DNA of 64,000 nt, taken from Halorientalis marina (GTDB lineage: Archaea > Halobacteriota > Halobacteria > Halobacteriales > Haloarculaceae). The DNA lies in the NCBI RefSeq assembly GCF_023028345.1, contig NZ_CP095487.1, positions 1,054,001-1,118,000 of the forward strand, written 5' to 3'. Positions 15,701-24,146 of the stretch are shown here, piece after piece. Each line of letters opens with the position of its first letter. Position 1 is the first letter of the stretch. The notes below the pieces were generated by a model. The model had not been told where the DNA came from. It searched no databases and saw only the letters and a list, made by a program, of their open reading frames with translations. The position numbers and the translations under genes were made by a program.

Positions 15701-16234
15701 ATGACGAACCTCTGGGAAGACTTGGAGACCGGACCGAACCCGCCTGAGGAGTTCTATGCAGTCGTCGAGTGTCTCAAAGGCGAGCGCAACAAGTACGAGT
15801 ACGACAAGGACATCCCCGGGGTGGTGCTGGATCGAGTCCTGCACAGCAACGTCCACTACCCCAGCGACTACGGCTTCATCCCGCAGTCCTACTACGACGA
15901 CGGCGACCCCTTCGACGTGCTCGTGCTCGTCGAGGACCAGACGTTCCCAGGCTGTGTCATCGAGGCCCGCCCGGTCGCGCTGATGGGCATGGACGACGAC
16001 GGCGAGCAGGACGACAAGGTCATCGCCGTCCCGACCGAGGACCCCCGCTTCGACCACATCGAGGATCTCGAAGACATCCCACAGCAGGAACTCGACGAGA
16101 TCGCCGAGTTCTTCGAGACCTACAAGAACCTCGAGGAGGGCAAGGAAGTCGAGACCCTCGGCTTCGAGGACAGGGACGCGGCGGAAGACGCCATCGAGCA
16201 CGCGATGGACCTCTACGAAGAGAACTTCGCCTGA
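15701..16234 (+). CDS. ppa: Inorganic pyrophosphatase (class A, soluble)
   Basis: Hydrolyses pyrophosphate to phosphate, driving nucleotide polymerisation and other biosyntheses. The 177-residue protein is of normal length for the family I soluble enzyme. It has the substrate-binding ERNKYEYDK segment, HYPSDYGFIPQSYYDDGDP, and the signature D-G-D-P-F-D-V-L-V. Downstream Asp and Lys residues (EDPRFDHI, ETYKNLE) complete the metal and phosphate site. The ATG at 15701 (MTNLWEDLETGPN) is the usual N-terminus, although the frame is open far upstream. A TATA-like cttttgg is about 27 bp before it, suggesting a leaderless message. Confidence 0.95.
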   Translation: MTNLWEDLETGPNPPEEFYAVVECLKGERNKYEYDKDIPGVVLDRVLHSNVHYPSDYGFIPQSYYDDGDPFDVLVLVEDQTFPGCVIEARPVALMGMDDDGEQDDKVIAVPTEDPRFDHIEDLEDIPQQELDEIAEFFETYKNLEEGKEVETLGFEDRDAAEDAIEHAMDLYEENFA

Positions 16235-16245
16235 CTGCGCCGCCG

Positions 16246-16479
16246 TCAGCAGTTCTCCCCGCAGGTGTCGATGCCCAGCAACCGATTCATCAGACACCGC
16301 TGGGTCACGGCGTTGAACAGCAGGGCGGCCCCGCCCGCGGCGAGCATCACCGCGAGCGTCCCGCCGAGGCCCGTTCCGGCGACCAGCGCCGCCACGCCGA
16401 GCACGATCAGAAGCGTCCCGGCCACGAATCGCAGTTGTCTGTCACGCCCGCCCACGTTCCTCGGGAGCACGTCGCTCAT
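16246..16479 (-). CDS. Small membrane protein, DUF2892/YgaP-like
   Basis: A 77-residue protein with two hydrophobic helices (about 17-34 and 39-57) joined by a Gly-rich turn, then a Cys-containing C-terminus (RCLMNRLLGIDTCGENC). This is the DUF2892 (YgaP membrane domain) pattern, with N-terminal PRNVGGRDRQLR and the closing Cys residues. Members are inner-membrane proteins, often beside sulfur-transfer enzymes, but no rhodanese is nearby. Of three in-frame ATGs the one at 16479 (MSDVLPRNVGGRD) best matches the family. Convergent with ppa, 11 bp apart. Confidence 0.8.
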   Translation of the reverse strand: MSDVLPRNVGGRDRQLRFVAGTLLIVLGVAALVAGTGLGGTLAVMLAAGGAALLFNAVTQRCLMNRLLGIDTCGENC

Positions 16480-16627
16480 ACCCATTGGTCGGTCGCGAGC
16501 CACAAGTGTCCCTCGCCGCGTTGGCCGCCGACGCCGCGACCGTATGCCCCGGAGTAATCCCCGCCCGTCAGCGCCATGTGTTATGATTATGGGTAATTAT
16601 TTGGGTGTGAGGCCCCATCTTTCGAAC

Positions 16628-16759
16628 ATGGCGACGAAAGACACCGGCGGCATGGCGCACCTCACCGTGGTCCCGGAGAACTTCGACCCGGACGGGGCGG
16701 CCGAGCGCGACGACACCGGCACGTCGACCGGCGCCGAGTCGGCGGCCGACGAGCGGTAG
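16628..16759 (+). CDS. Possible 43-residue protein
   Basis: A short reading frame, MATKDTGGMAHLTVVPENFD followed by an acidic Asp/Glu/Thr/Ser tail ending ADER. Support comes from an A+T-rich promoter-like stretch (16581-16600, ttatgattat...aattat) about 30-45 bp upstream, and from an acidic haloarchaeal composition. Against it are its size and lack of a recognised family. No function suggested. It lies between the divergent DUF2892 gene and the phosphodiesterase-family gene. Confidence 0.45.
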   Translation: MATKDTGGMAHLTVVPENFDPDGAAERDDTGTSTGAESAADER

Positions 16760-16845
16760 CTCGCGGTATTTGCCGGTGTCTGCGACCGACGGCGTGTCAA
16801 GACGCGAAAAGAAGCTTCTTGTGGCAGTCCCCGGTAACGGTTGGT

Positions 16846-18195
16846 ATGGGTCTGTTCGACCGACTTCGTGGTGATGGCGGCCCTCGCGTCGCCTTCTTCG
16901 GGATCGATGGGGTGCCGTACAGTATGCTCGCGGAACACTTCGACGAGTTCGAGAACCTCGCGGCCATCGCCGACGAGGGTGCCGCCGGCCCGATACAGAG
17001 CATCGTGCCGCCGGAGTCCAGCGCCTGCTGGCCGGCGCTCACGACCGGCGTCAACCCCGGTGAAACGGGCGTCTACGGCTTCCAGGACCGCGAGGTCGGC
17101 TCCTACGACACCTACGTCCCGATGGGGAGTGCCGTCCAGGCGACCCGGCTCTGGGACCGCGTCCACGACGCCGACCGGAACGCGACGGTGATGAACGTCC
17201 CCGTCACGTTCCCGCCACAGCGCGACGTCCAGCGGATGGTCTCGGGCTTTCTCTCCCCCGGCCTCGACAAGGCCGCCTACCCCGACGACCTCCGCGAGAA
17301 TCTGGAGGACCTCGACTACCGCATCGACGTCAACGCCAAACTCGGCCACAAGGACGACAAGTCGGAGTTCATCCAGGACGCCCACGAGACGCTGGACAAG
17401 CGCTTCGAGGCGTTCAAGCGATACATCGAGCAGGACGACTGGGACCTGTTTTTCGGCGTCTTCATGACGACCGACCGGGTCAACCACTTCCTGTTCAAAG
17501 ACTACGAGGAAAACGGCGAGTACAGGGAGGAGTTCCTCGAGTTCTATCGGAAGGTCGACCGGTATCTCGGCGAACTCCGCGACATGCTCGCCGACGACGT
17601 GACGATGGCCGTCGCCAGCGACCACGGGTTCACGTCGCTCGATTACGAGGTCCACCTCAACGAGTGGCTCGCCCAGGAGGGCTGGCTCTCCTACGAGGAC
17701 GACGATCACGACGAACTCGGCGATATCGCCGACGACACGCGGGCGTACTCGCTCATCCCCGGGCGCTTCTATATCAACCTCGAGGACCGCGAACCCCGCG
17801 GTTCCGTCCCCGAGGACGAGTACGAGGGCGTGCGTGACGAACTCCGGGCCGAACTCGAAGCCCTCGAAGGCCCCGACGGGAACAAGGTCGCAGAGCGCGT
17901 CGTGACCAAGGAAGACGCCTTCCGTGGAAACCACGACGACATCGCGCCGGACCTCGTCGTCATCCCGAACCACGGTTTCGACCTCAAGGCCGGGTTCAAG
18001 GGGAGCGAGGAGGTCTTCGGCGTGGGCCCGCGCAACGGAATGCATAGCTTCGACAACGCCTGCCTGTTCGTCGACGACGAGAACGTCCGCATCGACGACG
18101 CGGACCTCTACGACATCGCGCCCTCGCTGCTGGACCTGCTCGACGTCGAGTACGACCGGACTGCCTTCGACGGTTCCAGCCTCGTGACGAACTGA
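16846..18195 (+). CDS. Alkaline phosphatase superfamily phosphodiesterase/pyrophosphatase-type enzyme
   Basis: A 449-residue predicted metal-dependent phosphohydrolase of the type I phosphodiesterase/nucleotide pyrophosphatase group. Visible site residues: Asp in FFGIDGVPYSM (metal 1), a Ser nucleophile region PPESSACWPALTTGVNPGE, DRVNHF, and SDHGF (two metal ligands). A late His is in RNGMHSFDN. There is no signal peptide, so it is cytoplasmic, and archaeal relatives are annotated only as nucleotide-pyrophosphatase-like or AP-family hydrolases. The ATG at 16846 (MGLFDRLRGDGG) is preferred to upstream starts because an 8-residue lead precedes the first strand. Substrate unknown. Confidence 0.88.
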   Translation: MGLFDRLRGDGGPRVAFFGIDGVPYSMLAEHFDEFENLAAIADEGAAGPIQSIVPPESSACWPALTTGVNPGETGVYGFQDREVGSYDTYVPMGSAVQATRLWDRVHDADRNATVMNVPVTFPPQRDVQRMVSGFLSPGLDKAAYPDDLRENLEDLDYRIDVNAKLGHKDDKSEFIQDAHETLDKRFEAFKRYIEQDDWDLFFGVFMTTDRVNHFLFKDYEENGEYREEFLEFYRKVDRYLGELRDMLADDVTMAVASDHGFTSLDYEVHLNEWLAQEGWLSYEDDDHDELGDIADDTRAYSLIPGRFYINLEDREPRGSVPEDEYEGVRDELRAELEALEGPDGNKVAERVVTKEDAFRGNHDDIAPDLVVIPNHGFDLKAGFKGSEEVFGVGPRNGMHSFDNACLFVDDENVRIDDADLYDIAPSLLDLLDVEYDRTAFDGSSLVTN

Positions 18196-18280
18196 CCCGT
18201 TCGTACCACGTTCCCTCCGCTCAGGCCGTCTGACGGGCGTCTGACGGGTTGTTTTGAGGAGTCGCTACGTACACGCCCGC

Positions 18281-19237
18281 ATGACTGATCTGACGAGCGT
18301 GTACGAACGGGAGGTCGGCGAGATCGCCAGCCGGAAGCGAGTCTACTTCGGGCTGGCGCTGTTCGCCGTCGGGGCGGCCATGATCGTCGCCGGCATCGCG
18401 GTCGCGACGACGGCCCTGGGCGACCGCCTCGGTCTCGGCGTCTACGAGGCCCGCGAACTCGCCGGGGTCCTCGCCGGCCTCGGCCTGCCCGCTGTCTTCA
18501 TCGGCAGTTTCGTCCTGCTCCCCGCGAGCCGCCGGCTCCGCGCCGCCGCGGGCATCGGCGCTGCCCTCTCGGTGTTCGGCGTCGTCCTCTTTCGCGAGGC
18601 GTACCCCGCCCACTGGGTCGGGTCGCCGGCTCCGGTCGCGGACCTGACGCTCCCGGTCACCGCCGTCTACTTCGTCGGGATGGGTGCGACGTTCTGGTGT
18701 CTGTTCCTCGCCATCGCCAATTTCAAAACGCGCAACGACCCCGGCGGGACCGTCACCATGCAGGTCACCGAGGAGGGAACCACCGTTCTCGAGGTCTCCG
18801 GCGCCGTGCCCGGTCTCGGCGGTACCGGCTCGATGCCCGGCCTCGGGAGCGTCGGCCTCTTCGGTCGGAACCCCGACGGCGATGTGGAGACGCAGACGAA
18901 CCGCGGCGAGACACAGGATCACGGCGACGACGCGCTGTACACCCGCGAGTCGGCCCCCTCGGAGACGGCCAGCCAGCCGACCGGGCCGGCGCCCGCCAGC
19001 GACGGTGGCTCGGCGACCCACCCTGCCACCGGGGGCGGTGACGCCGGGCCGTCCGCGGGCGACGACGAGGAGTTCGTCGAGGCCGCGAAGCGCCGCGGTC
19101 GGCCGGATTCGTACTGTGGCAACTGCGAGCACTTCCAGTACGTCCGCGTCGACGGCGACATCCGCCCGGCCTGCACCCTCCACGAGGAGGTCATGGACGA
19201 CATGGACGCCTGCGAAGAGTGGACGCCGAACAACTAG
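18281..19237 (+). CDS. Membrane protein with C-terminal Cys motif (DUF7139-like)
   Basis: A 318-residue protein. The N-terminal 150 residues hold four or five hydrophobic helices (for example about 17-40, 54-74, 80-100 and 118-145). A low-complexity linker follows, and then a small domain with four cysteines, CGNCEHF...CTLHEEVMDDMDAC, a probable zinc or iron-sulfur site on the cytoplasmic side. I recall similar haloarchaeal proteins as DUF7139, with moderate certainty. Start at ATG 18281 (MTDLTSVYEREVGEI). Its stop TAG shares a CTAG with the stop of the convergent MscS gene. Confidence 0.7.
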   Translation: MTDLTSVYEREVGEIASRKRVYFGLALFAVGAAMIVAGIAVATTALGDRLGLGVYEARELAGVLAGLGLPAVFIGSFVLLPASRRLRAAAGIGAALSVFGVVLFREAYPAHWVGSPAPVADLTLPVTAVYFVGMGATFWCLFLAIANFKTRNDPGGTVTMQVTEEGTTVLEVSGAVPGLGGTGSMPGLGSVGLFGRNPDGDVETQTNRGETQDHGDDALYTRESAPSETASQPTGPAPASDGGSATHPATGGGDAGPSAGDDEEFVEAAKRRGRPDSYCGNCEHFQYVRVDGDIRPACTLHEEVMDDMDACEEWTPNN

Positions 19238-19815
19238 TCGTCGCTCGCCGCTCCCGTCCCGTCCGCCGACTCCGCTTTCTTGGTCCACTTCGACTCCACG
19301 TCACGGTTCGCGACGACGAGCGTGTCCCCGTTCTCCAGCCGGAACCGGCTCTTTCGGAGGCCGATCTCGGTCAGGACGCCCGTCCCGGCGCTGGCGATTA
19401 CGGTGTCACCGGGGTTGAAATCGGCGTCCCGGAGGAGGTAGACGCCGGCGACGGTGTCCTCGATCATCTCCGAGAGGGCATAGGAGATGCCGAGCGCGAT
19501 GAAGCCGGCGGCAGTGCCGAGACTCGCCGCGAGACCGCCGAGGCCGACGATGGAGAGCAGTGTGAGGCCGACGCCGAACCAGAGGAAGATACTGACGACG
19601 ATGACGATGAAATCCACGATGAGCCGTTGTTCGGTGGGGTAGGCCCGGCCGAGTATCGACCGGAGGACGGCCTGGATGATCCTGATCGCGACGTACGCGA
19701 GCGTGAGGAACACGAGGCCGGCGAGCAACTCCGGGACCGCGCCGACGATCCCCCGGACGAACTCGTTGAGCGACCGTTCGAGGGTGGCGGTGAATCCTGC
19801 CATGGTGTCCGTCAT
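19234..19815 (-). CDS. Small mechanosensitive channel (MscS-like)
   Basis: A 193-residue MscS-fold protein that would open under membrane tension to release solutes during hypo-osmotic shock. Three hydrophobic helices are seen (about 22-45, 65-92 and 95-118). The last, GLAASLGTAAGFIALGISYAL, has the Gly/Ala packing pattern of the pore helix. A short beta domain (FNPGDTVIASAGTGVLTEIGL) follows, but the usual C-terminal alpha/beta vestibule is missing, so this is a minimal form. Start at 19815 (MTDTMAGF) or 19803 (MAGF). Convergent overlap of 4 bp with the preceding gene. Confidence 0.85.
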   Translation of the reverse strand: MTDTMAGFTATLERSLNEFVRGIVGAVPELLAGLVFLTLAYVAIRIIQAVLRSILGRAYPTEQRLIVDFIVIVVSIFLWFGVGLTLLSIVGLGGLAASLGTAAGFIALGISYALSEMIEDTVAGVYLLRDADFNPGDTVIASAGTGVLTEIGLRKSRFRLENGDTLVVANRDVESKWTKKAESADGTGAASDD

Positions 19816-19921
19816 CACCAACCGACGGCGCTCACATAGGGATTTTCCCCGCGCGGATACCGACGATTCTCGTCGCATCCGACGGGATTATAACGCCGTC
19901 CCGAGTAGGGGTGGGAATACA

Positions 19922-20245
19922 ATGGAGTTCTGTGACGAGTGCGGCTCTATGATGAAGACCGAAGACGGCGTGTGGGTCTGTGGGAGCTGCGGCGCCGAGA
20001 AGGCGCGGGATACACAGAAGGAAGCGGCGATGACCTCCACGCAGTCCCAGGAGGAAAGCGAAGTGATCGACACCTCCGAGGTCAGCGCCGAGGACATGGG
20101 CCCGACGACCGATGCCCGCTGTCCCGAGTGTGGCAACGACCGCGCGTTCTGGGAGATGAAACAGATCCGGGCCGCGGACGAGAGCGAGACGCGGTTTTTC
20201 ACCTGTACCGAGTGCGAGCACAAGTGGCGTGAAGACGACCACTGA
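19922..20245 (+). CDS. tfs: Transcription elongation factor S (TFS)
   Basis: Archaeal homologue of the RPB9 and TFIIS zinc ribbons; it stimulates cleavage of backtracked transcripts by RNA polymerase. The 107-residue protein has an N-terminal Cys4 ribbon (CDECGSMM, CGSCG), a flexible linker and a C-terminal Cys4 ribbon (CPECGND, CTECEHKW). The catalytic acidic pair is in RAADESETRFF, so it should be cleavage-competent. The ATG at 19922 (MEFCDECG) is the standard start. The following gene starts 4 bp after its stop, so the two probably share a transcript. Confidence 0.95.
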   Translation: MEFCDECGSMMKTEDGVWVCGSCGAEKARDTQKEAAMTSTQSQEESEVIDTSEVSAEDMGPTTDARCPECGNDRAFWEMKQIRAADESETRFFTCTECEHKWREDDH

Positions 20246-20248
20246 CAG

Positions 20249-20872
20249 ATGAGCGGCGACGCCGGCCGGTTCCCGGCCGTCCCCGACGGCCGGCTCGACG
20301 GCTGGACCCGGACCGACGCGTTCTCCGAGACCGTCTTCGAACTCTCCGCTGTCAGCGTCGAGGGTCACACGGTTATCTACGAGGACGACCGCCTCCGGAC
20401 GGCCGTTCGCGAGGCGACCGGCGTCGACCGGATGTGGCGCTTCTTCTTCGCGACCCGGCTGGAGTTCTCGCCGCCGCTCCCGCCCGGCGTCGGTCCCATG
20501 GCCGTCTTCTCGACGGTCGCATCCCAGGCCGACGACCGGTTCGTCGACATCCTCGCCGAGCGGGGGTTTCGCTCGGTCTCACGGGGCCGCCGCGAGCGCG
20601 TCCGTGTCGAGACCGGCGGCCGCGCACGGCTCCGGAAGTACACCGCCGTCCTCGACGTCGATGCCGGCGACGACGCTATCGACCTCCAGACCGCGGGTAT
20701 GCTCGCGGTCTGGACCGTCGATGGGGAGTTCCGGCTCGCCGGCGGCGCGTATCCGTCGCGGCCGCTCGCGGACGTACTACGAATCGAGGACTCCGGGGTC
20801 GACGAATTGACCGCCGCCGGCGAGAATCGGTTCCGTGAGGACCTGCTCGGGGTGATCCGAGCGGTCCGGTGA
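20249..20872 (+). CDS. Conserved haloarchaeal protein, function unknown
   Basis: A 207-residue soluble protein, mixed alpha/beta, beginning MSGDAGRFPAVPDGRLDGWT and containing RMWRFFFATRLEFSPPLPP and LAVWTVDGEFRLAGGAYPS. No catalytic motif, membrane helix or metal site is apparent. I do not recognise a named family, although it has the look of a conserved haloarchaeal hypothetical. It follows tfs by 3 bp in the same direction, suggesting co-transcription, and is convergent with the gene at 20874. Confidence 0.65.
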   Translation: MSGDAGRFPAVPDGRLDGWTRTDAFSETVFELSAVSVEGHTVIYEDDRLRTAVREATGVDRMWRFFFATRLEFSPPLPPGVGPMAVFSTVASQADDRFVDILAERGFRSVSRGRRERVRVETGGRARLRKYTAVLDVDAGDDAIDLQTAGMLAVWTVDGEFRLAGGAYPSRPLADVLRIEDSGVDELTAAGENRFREDLLGVIRAVR

Positions 20873-20873
20873 C

Positions 20874-21263
20874 TCACGGCGCGCGCAGCACTGCGGCCCC
20901 GACGCCGCGAGCGTGTAGCCTGACCGGTCCGAGACCGAGACGGGCGGCCAGCGGCCCCGGCGTGGCGTCCGCGCCGACCGTCGCGATCCGACTGCGCCCG
21001 ACCACGACCGCCGCGGTCAGGCCGGCGGCATCCAGCAGGCTCGCGACCCTGCCGAACCGACCCGACTCCCGCCGGACGAGCGCGAGCGCCGCCCGGAGCG
21101 ACGGCAGTTCGACCCGGAGCAGGTCAGTGAACGACGACACCGACAGCGCCGTTCCGTCGACGGTGACGGTGAGGTCACTCGACACGCTCAGTCCAGGGCC
21201 GGCACGGAGGCGGTGCTCGATCTCCGCGAGGGGTCCGCCGGTGGCGGTCCGCGACTCACTCAC
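20874..21263 (-). CDS. Conserved haloarchaeal protein, function unknown
   Basis: A 129-residue soluble protein with two Ala/Leu-rich helical stretches (FTDLLRVELPSLRAALALVRR and LLDAAGLTAAVVVGR) and few aromatic residues. It starts with GTG at 21263. No motif that assigns a function. It lies 5 bp after the 75-residue gene upstream, so the two probably form an operon, and is convergent with the gene ending at 20872 (1 bp between stops). Confidence 0.6.
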   Translation of the reverse strand: MSESRTATGGPLAEIEHRLRAGPGLSVSSDLTVTVDGTALSVSSFTDLLRVELPSLRAALALVRRESGRFGRVASLLDAAGLTAAVVVGRSRIATVGADATPGPLAARLGLGPVRLHARGVGAAVLRAP

Positions 21264-21268
21264 GGGTC

Positions 21269-21496
21269 TCAGTCCTGTTCGGTGGTGGTGATCTTGAGGG
21301 TCCCGTCGATCTCCCAGTGGGCGTGCTCGGCGTCCTCGCCCGCCTTGCTCGGCACCGCGATCTCCAGGTCTTCGAACTCGTAGGTGATCCGTGCGCCGCG
21401 GCCCGTCAGTCGGTCGTAGAGGCTGATCGCCAGTTCCGGCCAGGTCGTCGTCTCGTCGATACGGTCGTCTGTCGACTCGGTTTCTGCGTCACTCAT
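21269..21496 (-). CDS. Small conserved haloarchaeal protein
   Basis: A 75-residue acidic protein. After a disordered start it contains TTWPELAISLYDRLTGRGA and ITYEFEDLEIAVPSKAGEDA, and ends in a beta strand, IDGTLKITTTEQD. It appears to be one small alpha/beta domain. I recall similar short proteins in other haloarchaea but no function. It is first of a two-gene unit with the 129-residue gene and lies downstream of trmI in the same direction (46 bp gap). Confidence 0.6.
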   Translation of the reverse strand: MSDAETESTDDRIDETTTWPELAISLYDRLTGRGARITYEFEDLEIAVPSKAGEDAEHAHWEIDGTLKITTTEQD

Positions 21497-21542
21497 GATG
21501 CGGCATCTAGTTGGGCGACTGGAACTTATACCTGTGGGGCGG

Positions 21543-22274
21543 TCACTCCAGTCGCGCGAACGTCAGATACCCGGTGTGGCCGACGCCAGCCGTCGAGGGA
21601 CGCGAGCCGCGGTCGTCGAAGTCCATCTCGCGCTGGATGGTTTCGAGCGTCTCGATCCCGGCGAGGCCGGCCGCCCGGGCCGCCTCGACCACGTCCCGCG
21701 TGGCTTCGACGAACGGCGAGTAGACGGCGACGTGGCCGCCTCGGACCAGCAGGTCGGGGGTGCGCTCGACCACGGCGGCGGCGTCGGCGGTGTCGAGCGT
21801 CACCGCGTCGAACCCCTCGCCGTCCGCCAGGTCGTCGAGGTCCTCCGTCAGGTCGCCGGTCCGCACGTCGACGAGGTCGTCGACGCCCGCCAGCGCCATG
21901 TTCTCGCGGGCGACGTCGGCGAACTCGGCGTCCTGTTCGTAGGTCGTGACCGACGCGCCGGCACGGCCCATGTACGCCGAGAGGACGCCGGTACCGGTGC
22001 CGGCGTCGAGGACGTGGTCGCTGCCGCCGATGCCAGTGTGGCCGAGGACGAGGCCGACGTCCCGCGGGAGCATGGGCGCGCCCGTGCGCTCGAAGTGATT
22101 GAAGAGGTCCGGGCCGCGAAGTGCCCGGACGACGAACGTCTCCTCGAGGTGCGTGTCGACCTCGTCGCCGGGGGCGGCGTCCGCGGGGACCTCCAGCACG
22201 CCGAGGTCGGTTTCGAGGGTCTCGCCGCGCTCCAGCAGGTATTCGCGGTCGTCCCGGACCAGGAGAACGGCCAC
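21543..22274 (-). CDS. trmI: tRNA (adenine-N1)-methyltransferase TrmI
   Basis: Archaeal TrmI methylates N1 of adenines 57/58 in the tRNA T-loop using S-adenosylmethionine. The 243-residue protein has an N-terminal beta barrel and a Rossmann methyltransferase domain. The SAM-binding loop is VLDAGTGTGVLSAYMGRAGA, the acidic residue binding ribose is in VTTYEQDAEF, and motif IV region is FDAVTLDTADA. GTG start at 22274, one base after the NAC stop codon. The nac-trmI pairing supports the call. Confidence 0.9.
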   Translation of the reverse strand: MAVLLVRDDREYLLERGETLETDLGVLEVPADAAPGDEVDTHLEETFVVRALRGPDLFNHFERTGAPMLPRDVGLVLGHTGIGGSDHVLDAGTGTGVLSAYMGRAGASVTTYEQDAEFADVARENMALAGVDDLVDVRTGDLTEDLDDLADGEGFDAVTLDTADAAAVVERTPDLLVRGGHVAVYSPFVEATRDVVEAARAAGLAGIETLETIQREMDFDDRGSRPSTAGVGHTGYLTFARLE

Positions 22275-22275
22275 G

Positions 22276-22677
22276 TTACTCCAGGCGCTCGACGGCGGCC
22301 GCGAGGTCGCCGTCGGTCTCCTCTAAGGCCTCGCGGGCGCGGTCCTCGCTGGCGCCCGTCCGCTGGGCGACGATCTCCACGTCCTGTGGCTCGACGGCGG
22401 GTGTCCCGCCGCCCCCGTCACCGGTGTCGCCGCCGGCGGCCGCCCCGCCGTCGGACCCGCCCTCGCCGCGTGCGCGGCTCTCGGGACTGCCGATGACCTG
22501 GTAGGTGGCCTGGCCCTGGGCGTCCATCTTCTGGACTTCGGCGTCGTGGAAGACCAGTTCCTCGTCCTCGGTACGGATGACGACCTCCTCGGCGTCGATC
22601 TCGGTGAGGTCGATCCCGAACTGGTCCATCATCTGCTGCATCTTGCGCGGGTCGAACCCGCCTCCGCCTCCGAACAT
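22276..22677 (-). CDS. nac: Nascent polypeptide-associated complex protein
   Basis: Archaeal NAC is a homodimeric ribosome-associated factor that contacts emerging chains. The 133-residue protein starts [21 protein letters not shown], has the NAC beta domain ([26 protein letters not shown] here split by position 50-75), a Gly-rich linker, and a C-terminal UBA helix bundle. Confidence 0.3.
   Translation of the reverse strand: MFGGGGGFDPRKMQQMMDQFGIDLTEIDAEEVVIRTEDEELVFHDAEVQKMDAQGQATYQVIGSPESRARGEGGSDGGAAAGGDTGDGGGGTPAVEPQDVEIVAQRTGASEDRAREALEETDGDLAAAVERLE
22276..22677 (-). other. nac: Further note on the NAC protein
   Basis: The NAC beta domain spans about residues 25-75 ([36 protein letters not shown]) and the UBA domain about 95-133 ([33 protein letters not shown]), the standard archaeal NAC order and length. 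The identification is secure. The ATG at 22677 ([12 protein letters not shown]) is followed by a Met-rich helix. It forms an operon with trmI, whose GTG start comes one base after the nac stop. Confidence 0.93.
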
Positions 22678-22718
22678 ATCCGTCCGGTCGCGCCCGGCAC
22701 AAAAAACCCCTTCGACCC

Positions 22719-24086
22719 TCAGAGGTCCCCGGCGTCCTCGACGGCCACGGGGGCCGACGTGTCTCGGTTTCGCCACCAGACGACGAGACCGACGACGGTC
22801 GCGACGACCCCGACCACCACCGAAAACAGGTGCCACTCGGTGACCCAGAACGGGACCGACACGGTGGTCCGGAGCACGAACAGGCCCTCCGAGAGGACGG
22901 GGACGCTGTCGTCGGTCGACTCGGACACGCCCCCGATGCTCGGGTTGTAGACGGACGCGCCGACCGTCTCGCCCTCGGGGAGCCGCTCGGCCTCGTAGGG
23001 CACGACACCCTCGAACGACGACGACGCCCACACGACGGTGCCGGACTCGTTGACCTCGACGACCCGCTGGTTCATCGAGTCGGTGATGAGCGTGTTGCCG
23101 TTCGCCAGTCGGTCGGCGTCGCGCGGCCAGCTGAACTCGAGGCCGTTTGCCGACCGGAGTTCCCACGCGACGGTCCACTCGCCCTCGGAGCCGTTGCGGT
23201 GGAGTTCGACGATGCGGTCGTTGCCGCTGTCCGCGACCAGCACGGCGTTCTCGCCGAGCCACTGTGGGTTGTGCTGGTGGTCCATGACGTCGGGGTCGCC
23301 ACACTGGGGGTCCTCCCCGACGAGCTGCTGGCCGTACAGCTGGCAGCTCCCGTCGTTCGACGGGTCGGTGTCCTCGTTGATCACGTCGGCGACGCCCTCG
23401 CCGCGCTCGACGACGAGCAACTGGTTCGAGTTCCTGACCGACACCAGATACCGCCCCCCGTCGATGGCGTCCACGTCGTTGATGTGGAGCCAGTCACGGC
23501 GCGTCGGGTCGTCCGGCGGCGTGTAGAACTCGCTCGCGCGCCACTCCCAGGTCGCGGTGCCGTTAGGAGCGACCTCGACGAGCCGTTCCTGGTCCATGTC
23601 GGTGAGGAGGTACCGGCCCGAGGGGAGCCGCTCGACGTCGTGGACCTCGCTGTTGCCCTGACTCCGGACGGGGAAGGCGTACTCCCCGACGGTCGGCTCG
23701 GAGGCGTTCGGGTCGAGGACCCGGTAGCCGGTCTTCACGCAGGGCGACTCGTAGGGGCCACACGCCTCGTAACCCCCGTCCATGAAGGCCGCGAGGACGC
23801 GCCCGTTCTCGGCTCGTGATACGTCGAAGTAGCTGTCGGCGTTGGCGACCCGCCACACGACGCTCCCGTTCTCGTCGTGGAGTTCGACGCTCCCGAACTC
23901 GTGGAGGCCGGTGCCGCCGCCCTGGACGCCGACCAGGGTCCGTGAGTCGTTCTCACCGACGACCCCGCGGGACGGTGCGGTCGCGGCACTGACGCTGAAC
24001 AGGAGCGTGAGGACGGTTACCGCAAGTATCGCGGTCAGGAGGCCGAGCCGCCCACGGTCGAGCGAGCCGAGACTACCGAGCGCCAT
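22719..24086 (-). CDS. Arylsulfotransferase-like beta-propeller membrane protein
   Basis: A 455-residue protein with an N-terminal hydrophobic helix (about 14-37), a large extracellular domain and a C-terminal membrane helix (about 412-438) followed by a short cytoplasmic tail. The outside domain has repeated propeller-like blades with His, Asp and Asn ([43 protein letters not shown]), matching the aryl-sulfate sulfotransferase (ASST)-like fold. Whether it transfers sulfate is unknown; the covalent His of bacterial ASST cannot be assigned with confidence. Several N-x-S/T sites are present, so N-glycosylation is likely. Confidence 0.8.
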   Translation of the reverse strand: MALGSLGSLDRGRLGLLTAILAVTVLTLLFSVSAATAPSRGVVGENDSRTLVGVQGGGTGLHEFGSVELHDENGSVVWRVANADSYFDVSRAENGRVLAAFMDGGYEACGPYESPCVKTGYRVLDPNASEPTVGEYAFPVRSQGNSEVHDVERLPSGRYLLTDMDQERLVEVAPNGTATWEWRASEFYTPPDDPTRRDWLHINDVDAIDGGRYLVSVRNSNQLLVVERGEGVADVINEDTDPSNDGSCQLYGQQLVGEDPQCGDPDVMDHQHNPQWLGENAVLVADSGNDRIVELHRNGSEGEWTVAWELRSANGLEFSWPRDADRLANGNTLITDSMNQRVVEVNESGTVVWASSSFEGVVPYEAERLPEGETVGASVYNPSIGGVSESTDDSVPVLSEGLFVLRTTVSVPFWVTEWHLFSVVVGVVATVVGLVVWWRNRDTSAPVAVEDAGDL

Positions 24087-24146
24087 CTGCCTACCCCGAA
24101 CGGCCGCGGCGTATAAAGCGCTCCCATTCCGACCGGGGCGGTCAGC

